Shown: piece after piece, positions 41,765 to 51,575 of the stretch | Position numbering within the stretch: position 1 is the first letter of the stretch | Layout of the letters: every line of letters begins with the position of its first letter | NCBI RefSeq assembly: GCF_001889405.1 | Contig: NZ_CP017921.1 | Location: forward strand, 572,057-636,056 | Direction: 5' to 3' | Length of the DNA: 64,000 bases | Origin: Methanohalophilus halophilus | Lineage (GTDB): Archaea > Halobacteriota > Methanosarcinia > Methanosarcinales > Methanosarcinaceae | Translations under genes and position numbers: made by a program | The notes under the pieces: model-generated | Told to the model about the DNA's origin: nothing | What the model saw: the letters and a program-made list of their open reading frames with translations, nothing else | Databases searched by the model: none

Positions 41765-42982
41765 GTGATTTTATTGAAAAAACGCAACATGTTGTTCATA
41801 GCCCATTCATATAGCAATTTCCAAAAGGAATCAATCGACAGTGTCGCCAAGTATTTCAATAAATGTTCAGTATTGATTGAGTCAAATCCTATCGCAGAAA
41901 TTAGCAATTATATAAATATACCTTATTTGAAACAATTTAACCTAAATTATAAAATAGATTTATCTGGCTCACCCGTCAATGTAAATGTACAAACAACACC
42001 AATGTTATACGCCCCGCTAGATTCACAATATAAAAAGTTAGGAGAGAAACACTTAAAGAAAGTTGAACAAAAAATATCTGAAACAAATATTGATTTTGAT
42101 ATTATACATTCACATTTTACATGGTCATCTGGCTATGTAGGTGCAAAACTAAAGGAAAAATATAATGTTCCTTTTGTGGTCACAGCCCATGGATTTGATA
42201 TTTACTTATTGCCGTTTAAAGATGAGGAGTGGAAAGAAAAAATCGAATATGTATTAAATTCTGCAGACCATATTATCACTGTTAGTAAAAGTAATTTGAG
42301 ATGTATAGAAAAATTAAACGTCAGGAGCCCAGTTAGCCAAATACCAAACGGATTTAATTCTAATCTTTTCTATCCCAGAGACCCAATAAAATGTAGAAAA
42401 TATCTGAATTTGCCTTTAGATAAAAAAATAATAGTCTCGGTCGGAAATTTAGTAGAGGTAAAGGGACACAAATACCTAATTCAAAGCATAAAAAGTATGG
42501 TTGAAAGCCGCAGTGATATACAATGTTATATTGTTGGATGGGGCAGATTAGATAAAAAATTACGAAAATTAATTGATAAATTGGGTTTACGAAATCATGT
42601 GAAATTAGTGGGAGGAAAACCTCACAATGAAATTCCATATTGGATGAATGCATGTGATCTTTTTGTATTACCCAGTTTAAGAGAAAGTTTCGGAGTCGTT
42701 CAAATAGAAGCCCTTGCTTGTGGTAAACCGGTTGTTGCTACTCACAACGGTGGCAGTGAAGAAATAATAGTTTCTGAAGATTATGGGATACTGGTTGAGC
42801 CGGGCAACTATGATGATTTATCAAAAAAAATAGATCTGGCATTGAATAAAAAGTGGGACACAAAGTCAATTTTAAATTATTCAAATAAATTCAAATGGGA
42901 CATTGTTGCGGCAGAGGTCCATCAGATATATGAAGATGTCGAAACTAAGTTGACCAAAGGAGATTATAAACTTTTACAGTGA
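41765..42982 (+). CDS. family 4 glycosyltransferase
   Basis: A 405-residue GT-B glycosyltransferase. N-terminal domain: FIAHSYSNF, IIHSHFTWSSGYVG and PFVVTAHGFDIYLLP; C-terminal donor domain: VGNLVEVKGHKYLI, IVGWGRLDKKL and the E-x7-E motif in ESFGVVQIEALACGKPVVAT. Start is GTG at 41765 or ATG at 41789. Very similar to the GT4 at 29.9 kb in both domains. Cytosolic, probably acting on the same glycan as the other enzymes of the island. Confidence 0.92.
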   Translation: MILLKKRNMLFIAHSYSNFQKESIDSVAKYFNKCSVLIESNPIAEISNYINIPYLKQFNLNYKIDLSGSPVNVNVQTTPMLYAPLDSQYKKLGEKHLKKVEQKISETNIDFDIIHSHFTWSSGYVGAKLKEKYNVPFVVTAHGFDIYLLPFKDEEWKEKIEYVLNSADHIITVSKSNLRCIEKLNVRSPVSQIPNGFNSNLFYPRDPIKCRKYLNLPLDKKIIVSVGNLVEVKGHKYLIQSIKSMVESRSDIQCYIVGWGRLDKKLRKLIDKLGLRNHVKLVGGKPHNEIPYWMNACDLFVLPSLRESFGVVQIEALACGKPVVATHNGGSEEIIVSEDYGILVEPGNYDDLSKKIDLALNKKWDTKSILNYSNKFKWDIVAAEVHQIYEDVETKLTKGDYKLLQ

Positions 42983-43003
42983 GTCTACAGACCACTGTCT
43001 TCA

Positions 43004-43757
43004 ATGGATAAAAAATATAGTTTGATGAACAAAATAACTTATATCACATATGAAACATATAAACGATGAAAAAAAGACGTGCATTCAATGAAGGGACTAA
43101 TCGTTCTAATGAACCATAAGGCATCATATAGCATAGTCCGGTCCTCCAGAGCATTGCATTTGCTTCATGATTAAAAATACTACCCTGATACTTATACCAT
43201 GCTACAAAAAATGAAAGTGAGAAAATACCATTTGGAAAACTATTAGAAGTACACCAAAATATTCCGATATCAGGCAAATTTATATTGTTGAAAGGAATCT
43301 TATTCCGACTCCAAATGTCTTTATAAGCGATGTATTGTGTGATATCAAAAAAATAGATTATGTGATTTTAAGAGAGTTTACGAGCATATTATTATTTTTG
43401 TTGCTTAAACTTTTAAGAAAAAAGTATATTATGATTTTCATAGAAAATATGATATTGAACTACAACAACAAAATCACAATTCAAGGGCATTCATAGAAAA
43501 CTAAAGAATATATTGCCGCAGGTAAACCTATTGTGGTTGCTGATGTCATTGGAAAAGAAGCCTGGTTAAAGCCTGAGGAGAATTGCCTATTATATGAATC
43601 AAGAAATTCAGAAGACCTCGCCGAGAAAATTTCCATTCTCTTAAATGACAAAGAACTGTATGCAAACATGTGTAAAAATAACAGAGAATTGGCAAAACCG
43701 TTCGAGTGGAACGCGATTGTCCAAAATTCAGGAATATTGGAAGACATTCAGAACTAA
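43004..43757 (+). pseudogene. decayed GT4-like glycosyltransferase gene
   Basis: Pieces in three frames: MDKKYSLMNKITYITYETYK at 43004 (a typical GT4 N-terminus) ending in a TGA; NVFISDVLCDIKK and DYVILREFTSILLFLLLK at about 43310-43400 (the helix-rich acceptor domain); and EYIAAGKPIVVADVIGKEAW followed by NCLLYESRNSEDLAEKISIL at 43502-43757 (the C-terminal donor domain). The middle with the E-x7-E region is mostly missing. A large deletion and several frameshifts separate the pieces. Confidence 0.7.
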
Positions 43758-43771
43758 ATCAATTATTATAG

Positions 43772-44368
43772 GGAGGCATCACCAACGGTGTCCATAATGT
43801 GGGAGATGTGATAATGGATGCCGTGCTCTACAACAGCAAAATAGCAGAGGAAAAATCCACCATTCTTGAAGACCTGAAACTCGAAGTCGGCCAGTATCTG
43901 CTTGCCACGATACACAGGGCTTCAAATACCGATTCCAGGCAAAACCTGACCTCCATTATCAATGCCTTTGTGGACTGTGGAGACAAAATAGTGTTCCCGG
44001 TACATCCCAGGACTGCCAAATACATGGAGCAGTACGGTCTGTGGGAAAAAGCAAATGCAAATCTTGTGCTTACACCACCTGTGGGCTATCTGGACATGCT
44101 CAAACTCACCGCCAATGCAAAGAAAGTGCTAACTGACTCAGGCGGGTTGCAGAAGGAGGCCTGCATGCTGGGCGTGCCCTGCATCACCCTACGGGAGAAT
44201 ACCGAGTGGGTGGAGACCGTGGAGGGCGGCTGGAATGTGCTGGTGGGTACGGAGTATGGGAAAATTTTGGAAAAGATTGCAGATTTCAAAAGCAATTCCA
44301 CAAAAGCAGATATCTTCGGAGATGGCAATGCCAGCGGAAGAATCTGTGAAATATTGTACATGCAATAA
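43772..44368 (+). pseudogene. UDP-GlcNAc 2-epimerase (WecB) C-terminal half
   Basis: From GGITNGVHNVGDVIMDAV the frame is open to the stop: LLATIHRASNTDSRQNL, VFPVHPRTAKYM, LTPPVGYLDML, LTDSGGLQKEA and GVPCITLRENTEWVET, the classic catalytic and UDP-binding motifs of WecB/MnaA. About 165-170 N-terminal residues are missing, including the first Rossmann strand, so it cannot be a working enzyme unless recut. The base composition is richer in G+C than the rest of the island, closer to the backbone. Confidence 0.8.
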
Positions 44369-44609
44369 TCCCCTATCCCATCCAGAATGCAGGCCAGCCG
44401 AACTTTAGAGACTGCGAAAATGCACCGTTCACGACCGCCGGTGTTTCATACTTGCAAATTTTTCGATCGCCCTCTCCTTCATTACCCTGTGAATAATCGA
44501 GAGTATTGTTATTCCCATGCTGGATGAGCCTTATTTTCTGGAGGTTGGATGAATATTGTGTGCATGGTACAATCAAAACCTAATGGAATATGATAGCAGT
44601 GTTTCCAGA

Positions 44610-44843
44610 TAAATGAAAATTCTCCAGCCACAAAATTATCAACATACGAAACACAATCATAATGAACATATTTCATAAATTTGTGGATCGGGCCGAGGAA
44701 CCCAATTTCCTGAAAAACAAAAACATTTCTCCCTGATAAGCCGGACAGGTTTTACTCCACGGATGCGGGAGATTGCAGAGGAAGAAAAAGTTATTCTGAT
44801 TGGCCTGGAAGATATGCTCAAACGCAAAAAAGTGAAATTATGA
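44610..44843 (+). pseudogene. internally deleted copy of the DUF234 ATPase gene
   Basis: The leader (TCTCCAGCCACAAA, ATCAACATACGAAACACAAT) and the first codons (FHKFVDRAEEPNFL) match the ATPase at 24.9 kb, with the start codon changed to ATA at 44668. After AAAAACAAAAACATTTC the sequence jumps to the 3' end of that gene (TACTCC-ACGGATGCGGGAGATT, AGAGGAAGAAAAAGT) and stops at 44841-44843. About 1.25 kb is missing; the join lies in an A-rich microhomology. The rest of the 44369-45128 gap holds no gene. Confidence 0.8.
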
Positions 44844-45236
44844 GGAGGGACAGGATATTGGAAAAAACAGACAGTGGTATAGTGGTGGTGGTACGATACG
44901 AAACTGGATCAGTTTTTTTATCCTGCCCATCTGTACATAATGATTATTTGTCTTAATATATTAATGTAGCCATTGATATTATTTCATTTCATGCTCGTTC
45001 TTATCCTGCAGAAGATTGCCTTATACACAGCCCCTGCATCATTTAAAGCATCCGGTTTCATCACATTTCTGCCACCGCGATAACATGACGATTTAAGCGG
45101 ACTATCGATACAATATAATTATTGTTATATGTTGCTTAATTTATTCTACCTATACTTTCAAAACCTGCCGCAATTATCCGATTTTAGACATATAAAAAAC
45201 AATAAGTATATATATATTAAAAGTTACATGTTTTAT

Positions 45237-48200
45237 ATGTATTCTTTATTAAAATATATTAATCCAGGAAATGTAGCGCCTGTTAAACACCTTCTCTTTT
45301 CCCTGTTATTGTTATGTATCATAGCGATTTCTTTGCCTGTTGCAGCCGGTTTTACCGGAGGCAACGGCTCTGTCGAAAACCCCTGGCAGATTGCAAACCT
45401 GCAGGAGTTAAACGATACCCGCAATTATCCGGATAATCATTTTGTCCTGATTGCAAATATCGATGCGACAGATACTCAAAACTGGAACGATGGTGCCGGG
45501 TGGCAGCCTATCGGGAATTGGACCAGCCCATTTACGGGAACCTTTGACGGGAAGGGACATGTTATCGATAATCTATACATCGACAGAAATACAGACAAAG
45601 TAGGCTTATTCGGACATATCGATGCGGCCACCGTACAAAACATCGGGATTGTGAATGCAGATATCACAGGCCACAGATGGGTCGGCGGACTTGTGGGCTC
45701 AGCCCGATCCTCCTCCTTAATCCAGAACTGTTATTCCACTGGAGATATCCGGGGCACATACAATATGATCGGAGGGATTGCCGGAGTCCAGGATTCGTCA
45801 CAGATAATAAACTCCTATTCCTGTGCCAATGTATCCAGTACATATCATGAATATAATTATGTTGGAGGTCTGCTTGGATCCAATTACAATCAGGCCAGTG
45901 TAATAAATTCGTATTCCACAGGTGAAGTTACAGGCGCGGATAGTATCGGCGGGCTTATCGGGGTAACAAGCACAGATGCCACTACAATGGCCTCCTACTG
46001 GGATGTAAATACATCAAACCTTACAACATCTGCAGGTGGCGAGGGAAAAACCACTGAACAGATGCAGCAGCAATCCACCTTTGTTGGCTGGGATTTCACC
46101 AACACCTGGTTGATCGAGGCAGATGAGTATCCCAAGTTTCAGTATACCAGGTTTGCCGGCGGCGACGGTTCTGAAACAAATCCATACAAAGTATCTACCC
46201 TAAACCATCTCAAAAATATAAACTATAATCTTGCTGCACATTATGTTCAGATATCCGATCTCGATGCGACAGACACCCAAAACTGGAACGATGGTGCCGG
46301 CTGGCAACCTATCGGTAACAAAGAAAACAGGTTTACAGGAACTTTCGATGGTAGCAACTATACGATAACAGACCTGTACATTTACAGACCTGCTACACGA
46401 TATGTGGGGCTTTTTGGCTATGCTTATAAGGCAAATATCAAAAATATCGGACTGGAAAACGTTAATATCACAGGTGGCGACGATACTGGCGCAGTGGCAG
46501 GATATAGTTACTATGGAGGGGTGATTGGGAATTCCTATTCAACAGGAAACGTAAACGGCCAGAAATATGTAGGCGGAATTGCAGGTTCTACCAGTGCACA
46601 TATCGTGAACTCATACTCCACTTGTGGTGTGGATGGCAATACCGGAGTTGGAGGACTTTGCGGCATGAGTGGTACCAATGGAGTTATTCATAATTCCTAT
46701 TCCACCGGTGAAGTAAACGGCACCGATTACCTGGGAGGCCTTGTCGGACAGAACCACGGCTCCATATTCAACTCCTACTATAACACCGAAACCTCCGGTC
46801 AAAATGATACAGACAAAGGTGTACCCAAGACAACCGATGAGATGAAAAACATTTCAACATTCTCTGCCTGGGACATTAACGCAATTGACAATTACCTCAA
46901 TGACGGTTATCCCTTCCTTGCCTGGCAGGATGATCGAGACGATTATGTCTGGTTGATCTCAAAACCCCTCTTCTGCGAGGGAGATGGAACTGTCGATGAA
47001 CCCTATCTAATCTGTGATGCTTATCAATTAAACAACACGAGGTACAACCTATCTGCACATTATAGGCTTGGAAATGATATTGACTTAACATCCTACAATA
47101 CAGGCAAAGGCTGGCAGCCTATCGGCACTCCTTACTTCGAGTTTAACGGAACCTTTGACGGACAGGATTACACTATATCCAATCTTACAATCAACAGGTC
47201 CAATGAGGATTTTGTCGGTTTATTCGGATGTGTGGAAAACGGCACGATCAAAAATGTTGTTCTTGACAATGTAAATGTAACAGGCAGCAATTGGGTGGCA
47301 GCCGTGGCAGGGGCTCAGACAGTTCGCACCTCTGCAACATCTCCCGAAACTATCGAAAATGTTACAGTCTCCGGAAATGTTGCAGGACAGGGCTATGTAG
47401 GCGGGATTGTGGGTATGCTGCAAAACGAGAGGATACTCAATTCCGTATCCCATGTGGAAGTTACAGGCGAGTATCACAATATTGGCGGGCTTGTCGGCCA
47501 AAGTGTCAATTCTACTGTGCAAAATTCCCGGGCCACAGGAGATGTAATTGCTCCAGGTGCATCCAGGGTCGGAGGACTTATCGGTAGCAATTCAGCAGAA
47601 CACTTATCCAGGACCGTGCGTGAATCTTATGCCACCGGCAATGTTACCGGCTATAATTATGTAGGTGGGCTTATCGGGAAAAACCGTGACGATCCGGTGA
47701 TCGGGTCTCATGCAACGGGAGACGTGCGGGGTTACAGTCATGTAGGAGGCCTGGTCGGGTATAATAATGGAGGTATCATTGAAAACTCCAGTGCAGCAGG
47801 AGATGTCCGCTATGAAGCACAGGAATATGCCCCTACTTCCAATGAAATAAAATCTCCTATCGATCCATCCTATTTCGGTGGCCTGATCGGATACAGCAAT
47901 CAGGGAACTATCAATACATCGCATGCCAGCGGGGATGTGATCGCACCCAATACAGACAGAGTCGGAGGACTGGTCGGCTACAATACGGCAGCAGAGTTCC
48001 ATACTGTACGCCAGTCCAATGCCACCGGTAATGTTACAGGCTATCGTTATGTAGGTGGTCTTATCGGGCAAAATTCAGATGACCTCATAACCGAATCCTC
48101 TGCAAGAGGAGATGTGCATGGTCAAACATATGTGGGTGGCCTTGTAGGGTATAACCATCTGGGCACCATTGAAAGATGTGATGCAGCAGGAGAGGTTTTC

Positions 48201-50150
48201 CAGGAATTACTGGTTGTTCCCGGGCCCCTGAGAACCGAGAGCCTGACAGACAATGAGGTTACGTATAGTATTGCAGGCTTTTCTGACAGAGAAAACGGTT
48301 TGCAGTCCCCTGAAAATACCGTTCTTAGAGAGAAAATATATTACCCGGGCACAACCGGGGGTCTTGCGGGTATGAACAAGGGTGGACAGATTATTGACTC
48401 ACATGCAACCGGCGATGTTGTTATCAATACTGACAGGAACGTAATTCTGCAAGGTATTGGAGGTTTTGCCGGTTATAATGAGGATGGAACGATAAACAAT
48501 TCCTATTCAACAGGCAATATCGTGTTTGCCAGATCTTATCAGCAAATCCCTATAATGGGTCTCGGAGGGTTTGTTGGCTTCAATGATAATGGAAAAATCC
48601 AGGATTCACATTCAACTGGAGATATAATTAATGAAAACAACCTTAATGGCACTCTTATTTTCTACATGGGAGGCCTGGTCGGGGTTCATGACGGCGGATA
48701 CATAAATGACTCCTATTCACAGGGCGAGATCCACTTTGGCAATATTACCGGAAAAAGCACAATTATGGGCTGCGCAGGTTTAGTCGGGGCTCATGACGGT
48801 GCAATAATACGCTCCCATTCCACAGGAGATGTTGTTATTGAGGGTAATATTACAGAAGGGACAATAACCTCTGTTGGCGGTTTGCTGGGTGCTGATTATG
48901 GAGGAGAGATAAACCAATCATACACTACAGGAGATGTTACCGTTAATACCGGTAGCAATGGCACGGTCACCTATATAGGCGGCCTTGTGGGTCTGAATCA
49001 GGGGGCATTGGATTCCTCCTATGCCACCGGAGATGTTCTTGCTCAAGGAGACTATCTGGGCGGGCTTGTGGGTCTAAATGATGGTTCAGTTAACAACACC
49101 TATTCAAGAGGGGATGTAACAGGCAACAGCAGTGTGGGTGGATTTATTGGACAGAACCATGGCAATGTCAGCAATTCCTATTCCACGGGATACGTAACTG
49201 CTGAATATTCTGAATATCTCGGCGGGTTTATCGGCCAGCATACTTCCGGAAATATCACAAATTCCTACTGGTACAAAATAGATGATTCAATGATTACAGG
49301 TGTAGGAAATCAGTCAGACGTGCAAGGCGTCTTTGGCAGGAGTGCTCAGCAGATGCAAAGCCAGTCCACATTTTCGGGATGGGATTTTGCAAATATCTGG
49401 TATATTCATCCAACCATAAATGACGGATATCCCCAATTACAGGTTTTCATTAACGAATATCCCGCTGCAGAAAATAAAGAAAAGACCACTACTTCCACCA
49501 GCCGCACCTCAGTGGGTCCAAGCCATTCTCCGGAAAATGTTGACAGTACGGATTCTGCCATAAATAAAGTGCTTGCAGGTTCCAGTGTCAGATATGATTT
49601 CTCAAAAAGCCAAGGACCTGTAATGGGAATCGGTTTTAAGACAAAGGATAATAAAGGTAATGTTGTGGCAAAAGTGCAGGTACTTAAGGACAAACCTGAT
49701 GATGTCGATGAGCCTTCAGGCAATTCCTACCGGATCCTGAGCCTGAGCGTAGGTAGCGAGGGTACTATCAACGAAGATAATGCCGATAATATCCTGATCG
49801 AATTCAGGGTCAGCAAGGAGTGGATCGAAGAAAACAATATAGATCCTTCCACCATCCGCATGACCCGATTCAATAATGGAGAATGGCAGGATTTACCAGG
49901 CAGTCAGGTGAGAAAAGATGAGCAATACCTGTATTTCAATGCAGAAACACCCGGATTCTCTGTCTTCAGCATTGTGGGGGAGGAATACAAAGAAGTAATA
50001 GAGGAGCCGATTGCACAGGAGCCAGAAGCCGAGCAACAGACAGAAGAGGATCAAACGTCTGAAGCAGAAAGCGCTCAGGCACCTGGGTTTACGGGCCTTT
50101 TTGCACTGGCACTGTTTGCAGGTGCAGCACTGATCATGCGCAAGAAGTGA
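45237..50150 (+). CDS. giant GLUG-repeat surface protein with PGF-pre-PGF and PGF-CTERM
   Basis: A protein of about 1637 residues. The start is uncertain: ATGs at 45129, 45228 and 45237; a TATA-like AGTATATATATAT near 45205-45217 favours the later ones. After a signal peptide (hydrophobic LLFSLLLLCIIAISLPVAA) come three copies of a module with ATDTQNWNDGAGWQPIG or a close variant (EDGTVDEPYLI-type openings), then more than 30 GLUG repeats (GGLVG-x-N ... NSYSTGDV) forming a long beta-roll, a PGF-pre-PGF domain (about residues 1425-1570), an acidic linker and a PGF-CTERM tail (APGF, hydrophobic span, RKK). Extracellular; adhesin-like by build, ligand unknown. Internal segmental duplications are visible. 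Confidence 0.92.
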   Translation: MYSLLKYINPGNVAPVKHLLFSLLLLCIIAISLPVAAGFTGGNGSVENPWQIANLQELNDTRNYPDNHFVLIANIDATDTQNWNDGAGWQPIGNWTSPFTGTFDGKGHVIDNLYIDRNTDKVGLFGHIDAATVQNIGIVNADITGHRWVGGLVGSARSSSLIQNCYSTGDIRGTYNMIGGIAGVQDSSQIINSYSCANVSSTYHEYNYVGGLLGSNYNQASVINSYSTGEVTGADSIGGLIGVTSTDATTMASYWDVNTSNLTTSAGGEGKTTEQMQQQSTFVGWDFTNTWLIEADEYPKFQYTRFAGGDGSETNPYKVSTLNHLKNINYNLAAHYVQISDLDATDTQNWNDGAGWQPIGNKENRFTGTFDGSNYTITDLYIYRPATRYVGLFGYAYKANIKNIGLENVNITGGDDTGAVAGYSYYGGVIGNSYSTGNVNGQKYVGGIAGSTSAHIVNSYSTCGVDGNTGVGGLCGMSGTNGVIHNSYSTGEVNGTDYLGGLVGQNHGSIFNSYYNTETSGQNDTDKGVPKTTDEMKNISTFSAWDINAIDNYLNDGYPFLAWQDDRDDYVWLISKPLFCEGDGTVDEPYLICDAYQLNNTRYNLSAHYRLGNDIDLTSYNTGKGWQPIGTPYFEFNGTFDGQDYTISNLTINRSNEDFVGLFGCVENGTIKNVVLDNVNVTGSNWVAAVAGAQTVRTSATSPETIENVTVSGNVAGQGYVGGIVGMLQNERILNSVSHVEVTGEYHNIGGLVGQSVNSTVQNSRATGDVIAPGASRVGGLIGSNSAEHLSRTVRESYATGNVTGYNYVGGLIGKNRDDPVIGSHATGDVRGYSHVGGLVGYNNGGIIENSSAAGDVRYEAQEYAPTSNEIKSPIDPSYFGGLIGYSNQGTINTSHASGDVIAPNTDRVGGLVGYNTAAEFHTVRQSNATGNVTGYRYVGGLIGQNSDDLITESSARGDVHGQTYVGGLVGYNHLGTIERCDAAGEVFQELLVVPGPLRTESLTDNEVTYSIAGFSDRENGLQSPENTVLREKIYYPGTTGGLAGMNKGGQIIDSHATGDVVINTDRNVILQGIGGFAGYNEDGTINNSYSTGNIVFARSYQQIPIMGLGGFVGFNDNGKIQDSHSTGDIINENNLNGTLIFYMGGLVGVHDGGYINDSYSQGEIHFGNITGKSTIMGCAGLVGAHDGAIIRSHSTGDVVIEGNITEGTITSVGGLLGADYGGEINQSYTTGDVTVNTGSNGTVTYIGGLVGLNQGALDSSYATGDVLAQGDYLGGLVGLNDGSVNNTYSRGDVTGNSSVGGFIGQNHGNVSNSYSTGYVTAEYSEYLGGFIGQHTSGNITNSYWYKIDDSMITGVGNQSDVQGVFGRSAQQMQSQSTFSGWDFANIWYIHPTINDGYPQLQVFINEYPAAENKEKTTTSTSRTSVGPSHSPENVDSTDSAINKVLAGSSVRYDFSKSQGPVMGIGFKTKDNKGNVVAKVQVLKDKPDDVDEPSGNSYRILSLSVGSEGTINEDNADNILIEFRVSKEWIEENNIDPSTIRMTRFNNGEWQDLPGSQVRKDEQYLYFNAETPGFSVFSIVGEEYKEVIEEPIAQEPEAEQQTEEDQTSEAESAQAPGFTGLFALALFAGAALIMRKK

Positions 50151-50169
50151 AAAACAGTAACTTTTGTAT

Positions 50170-50206
50170 CAATAGGGGCCAGGCCTCTATTGATCTTTTT
50201 TTAAAG
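50170..50206. terminator. bidirectional hairpin terminator
   Basis: CAATAGGGGCC-A-GGCCTCTATTG (50170-50192, one G-T pair) followed by ATCTTTTTTT lies between the convergent GLUG-protein and zinc-ribbon genes. Confidence 0.7.
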
Positions 50207-50214
50207 TCGTGCAC

Positions 50215-50361
50215 TTAGGATCCCACAGCAATCTTTTCAGACCGCTCCCCGTCTGCCTGCAAACAACATCCCAGAGTGCAGTACAGTTCCCTGTCAGCCA
50301 GTCTTTCCTCAACCTCAAACTTATTCCCGCATACCGGGCAGATTTTTTCGATCAAACTCAT
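50215..50361 (-). CDS. small zinc-ribbon protein (48 residues)
   Basis: Reads MSLIEKICPVCGNKFEVEE, then ELYCTLGCCLQADGE, ending KIAVGS. The CPVC and CTLGCC cysteine clusters look like a treble-clef or zinc-ribbon metal site. CCGGGGGTG lies 8 bases before the ATG as a ribosome binding site, which supports a real gene although it is short. Function unknown; possibly a metal-binding regulator. Confidence 0.6.
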   Translation of the reverse strand: MSLIEKICPVCGNKFEVEERLADRELYCTLGCCLQADGERSEKIAVGS

Positions 50362-50688
50362 TTGTACACCCCCGGATATGACACCATCATAACCTGGTCT
50401 CTATAAGCATATCCGGCAATTAAATAAGACATAAGGGATACAATTATTTAAATTTAGCCGTATATTATAATATTATATGTATATACAGAATCGAACTATA
50501 GTTTGCAAAATAATCCAGGACCAAACACCCCGGAAAGATTGATGCAAACCATTTTGTGAATCCTGTCCCGGACATAAGATGTACGCCATTGCAGGGTTTG
50601 CAGAAATATATCATGTCGACCGAGATACAGAAGGCATTACCTGTATGCAAATGAAGATTAATATACAAGCACGACAAAATTAACAAAT

Positions 50689-50895
50689 ATGCAATACACA
50701 GTCGTACTTACAGATGCAGAAGAAGGTGGATACACAGCACATTGCCTCGAACTTCCCGCGGCTATCAGTGAAGGCGATACTCGAGAAGAAGCCCTCGAGA
50801 ATATAAAAGAAGCAATTCAGCTTGTGCTTGAAGTCACCGAAGAGCAGGCCAGAGTACTTGGTGAAATCACAAAGGTTGATGTTGCAAGTGTCTGA
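50689..50895 (+). CDS. HicB-family antitoxin, orphan
   Basis: A 68-residue partial-RNase-H-fold HicB protein: YTVVLTDAEEGGYTAHCLELP, then ISEGDTREEALENIKEAI and a short tail. HicB neutralises the HicA mRNA interferase. No HicA gene is found on either side; the next 350 bp hold a structured repeat. It is thus an orphan or acts in trans. The TATA-like ATATACAAGC region lies about 25 bp upstream; little 5' leader. Confidence 0.85.
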   Translation: MQYTVVLTDAEEGGYTAHCLELPAAISEGDTREEALENIKEAIQLVLEVTEEQARVLGEITKVDVASV

Positions 50896-50980
50896 ATTAC
50901 CCGTTACTTTTTATTAGGATTGATAGCTCACAAAGAATTCAATCAGCCATACACCCTATATTTTCTTCTTCAAAAAATAA

Positions 50981-51083
50981 TATTTTTACTGCTATGTGTA
51001 CATGCATACGATGCTTTGCATCAGAGATGCAAGAGTAGGAAAGTAGGCAAGGGCGTATACGCCTGGTGTGAAAAGGCGCAGAG
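50981..51083 (+). repeat. structured repeat, copy 1 (diverged)
   Basis: A T-rich lead (TTTTTACTGCT), stem 1 GATGC-TTT-GCATC (51010-51022) and stem 2 GGCG-TATA-CGCC (51052-51063), then GGCGCAGAG. Related to copies 2 and 3 at 52.9 and 61.2 kb; stem 2 differs in sequence but still pairs. Confidence 0.6.
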
Positions 51084-51251
51084 ATAGGTATGGTAAATAT
51101 GTAGATAATTTATCCTGAACTTCTTTCTGTTTTTTTATGTTGGATATTCCAATTATCTTAAAGCCCGGCTTTGACAGTTAAAGTTAGGATATAAAATTCT
51201 TTTAATAACCCCAGGCGACCAATCCCTGCAGAATGAATCAAAGTGGATGAA

Positions 51252-51512
51252 TCACTGATGGCTTCGGACATAATCAAGATCTTCATCCAAATTTTGTTCA
51301 GTATAGTGACGGGAAATTCCATGTCGCCCCAAAAGTTCCTCGAACTCCCATCGGGTCATCCCGGCAAGAGCACAGGCTTTACCGGATGAAAGTATACCAC
51401 GTTGATACAGTGCCAAAGAAAGTTCTTTGTGCAGTTCCCGATCCAAATCCCCGGGGGGCAAATGAATCGCATCTACAACATCATCAGGTATTTTCAATGC
51501 AAAAGCACTCAT
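51252..51512 (-). CDS. UPF0175 family protein
   Basis: An 86-residue protein with the UPF0175 pattern: ALKIPDDVVDAIHLPP, ELHKELSLALYQRGILSSGKA and AGMTRWEFEELLGRHGIS. The central part is a helix-turn-helix-like DNA-binding segment. UPF0175 proteins are often the antitoxin-like first gene of a pair with a PIN-like (DUF3368) toxin. No such partner is next to it here, making it another orphan. The gene is transcribed toward copy 1 of the structured repeat. Confidence 0.85.
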   Translation of the reverse strand: MSAFALKIPDDVVDAIHLPPGDLDRELHKELSLALYQRGILSSGKACALAGMTRWEFEELLGRHGISRHYTEQNLDEDLDYVRSHQ

Positions 51513-51575
51513 TTTTCTTCCTCTGCTTTTTTATCATAGATTATTCTTTATCTATTCATAGTTATAATTTTCCCT

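Noticed and set aside
44369-44600. Possible small gene downstream of the WecB half
   Set aside because: No frame with protein-like composition or ribosome binding site.
45400-49300. Regularly repeated GGCGGACTTGTGGG-like blocks
   Set aside because: These are GLUG repeats within one coding sequence, not a nucleic-acid repeat array.
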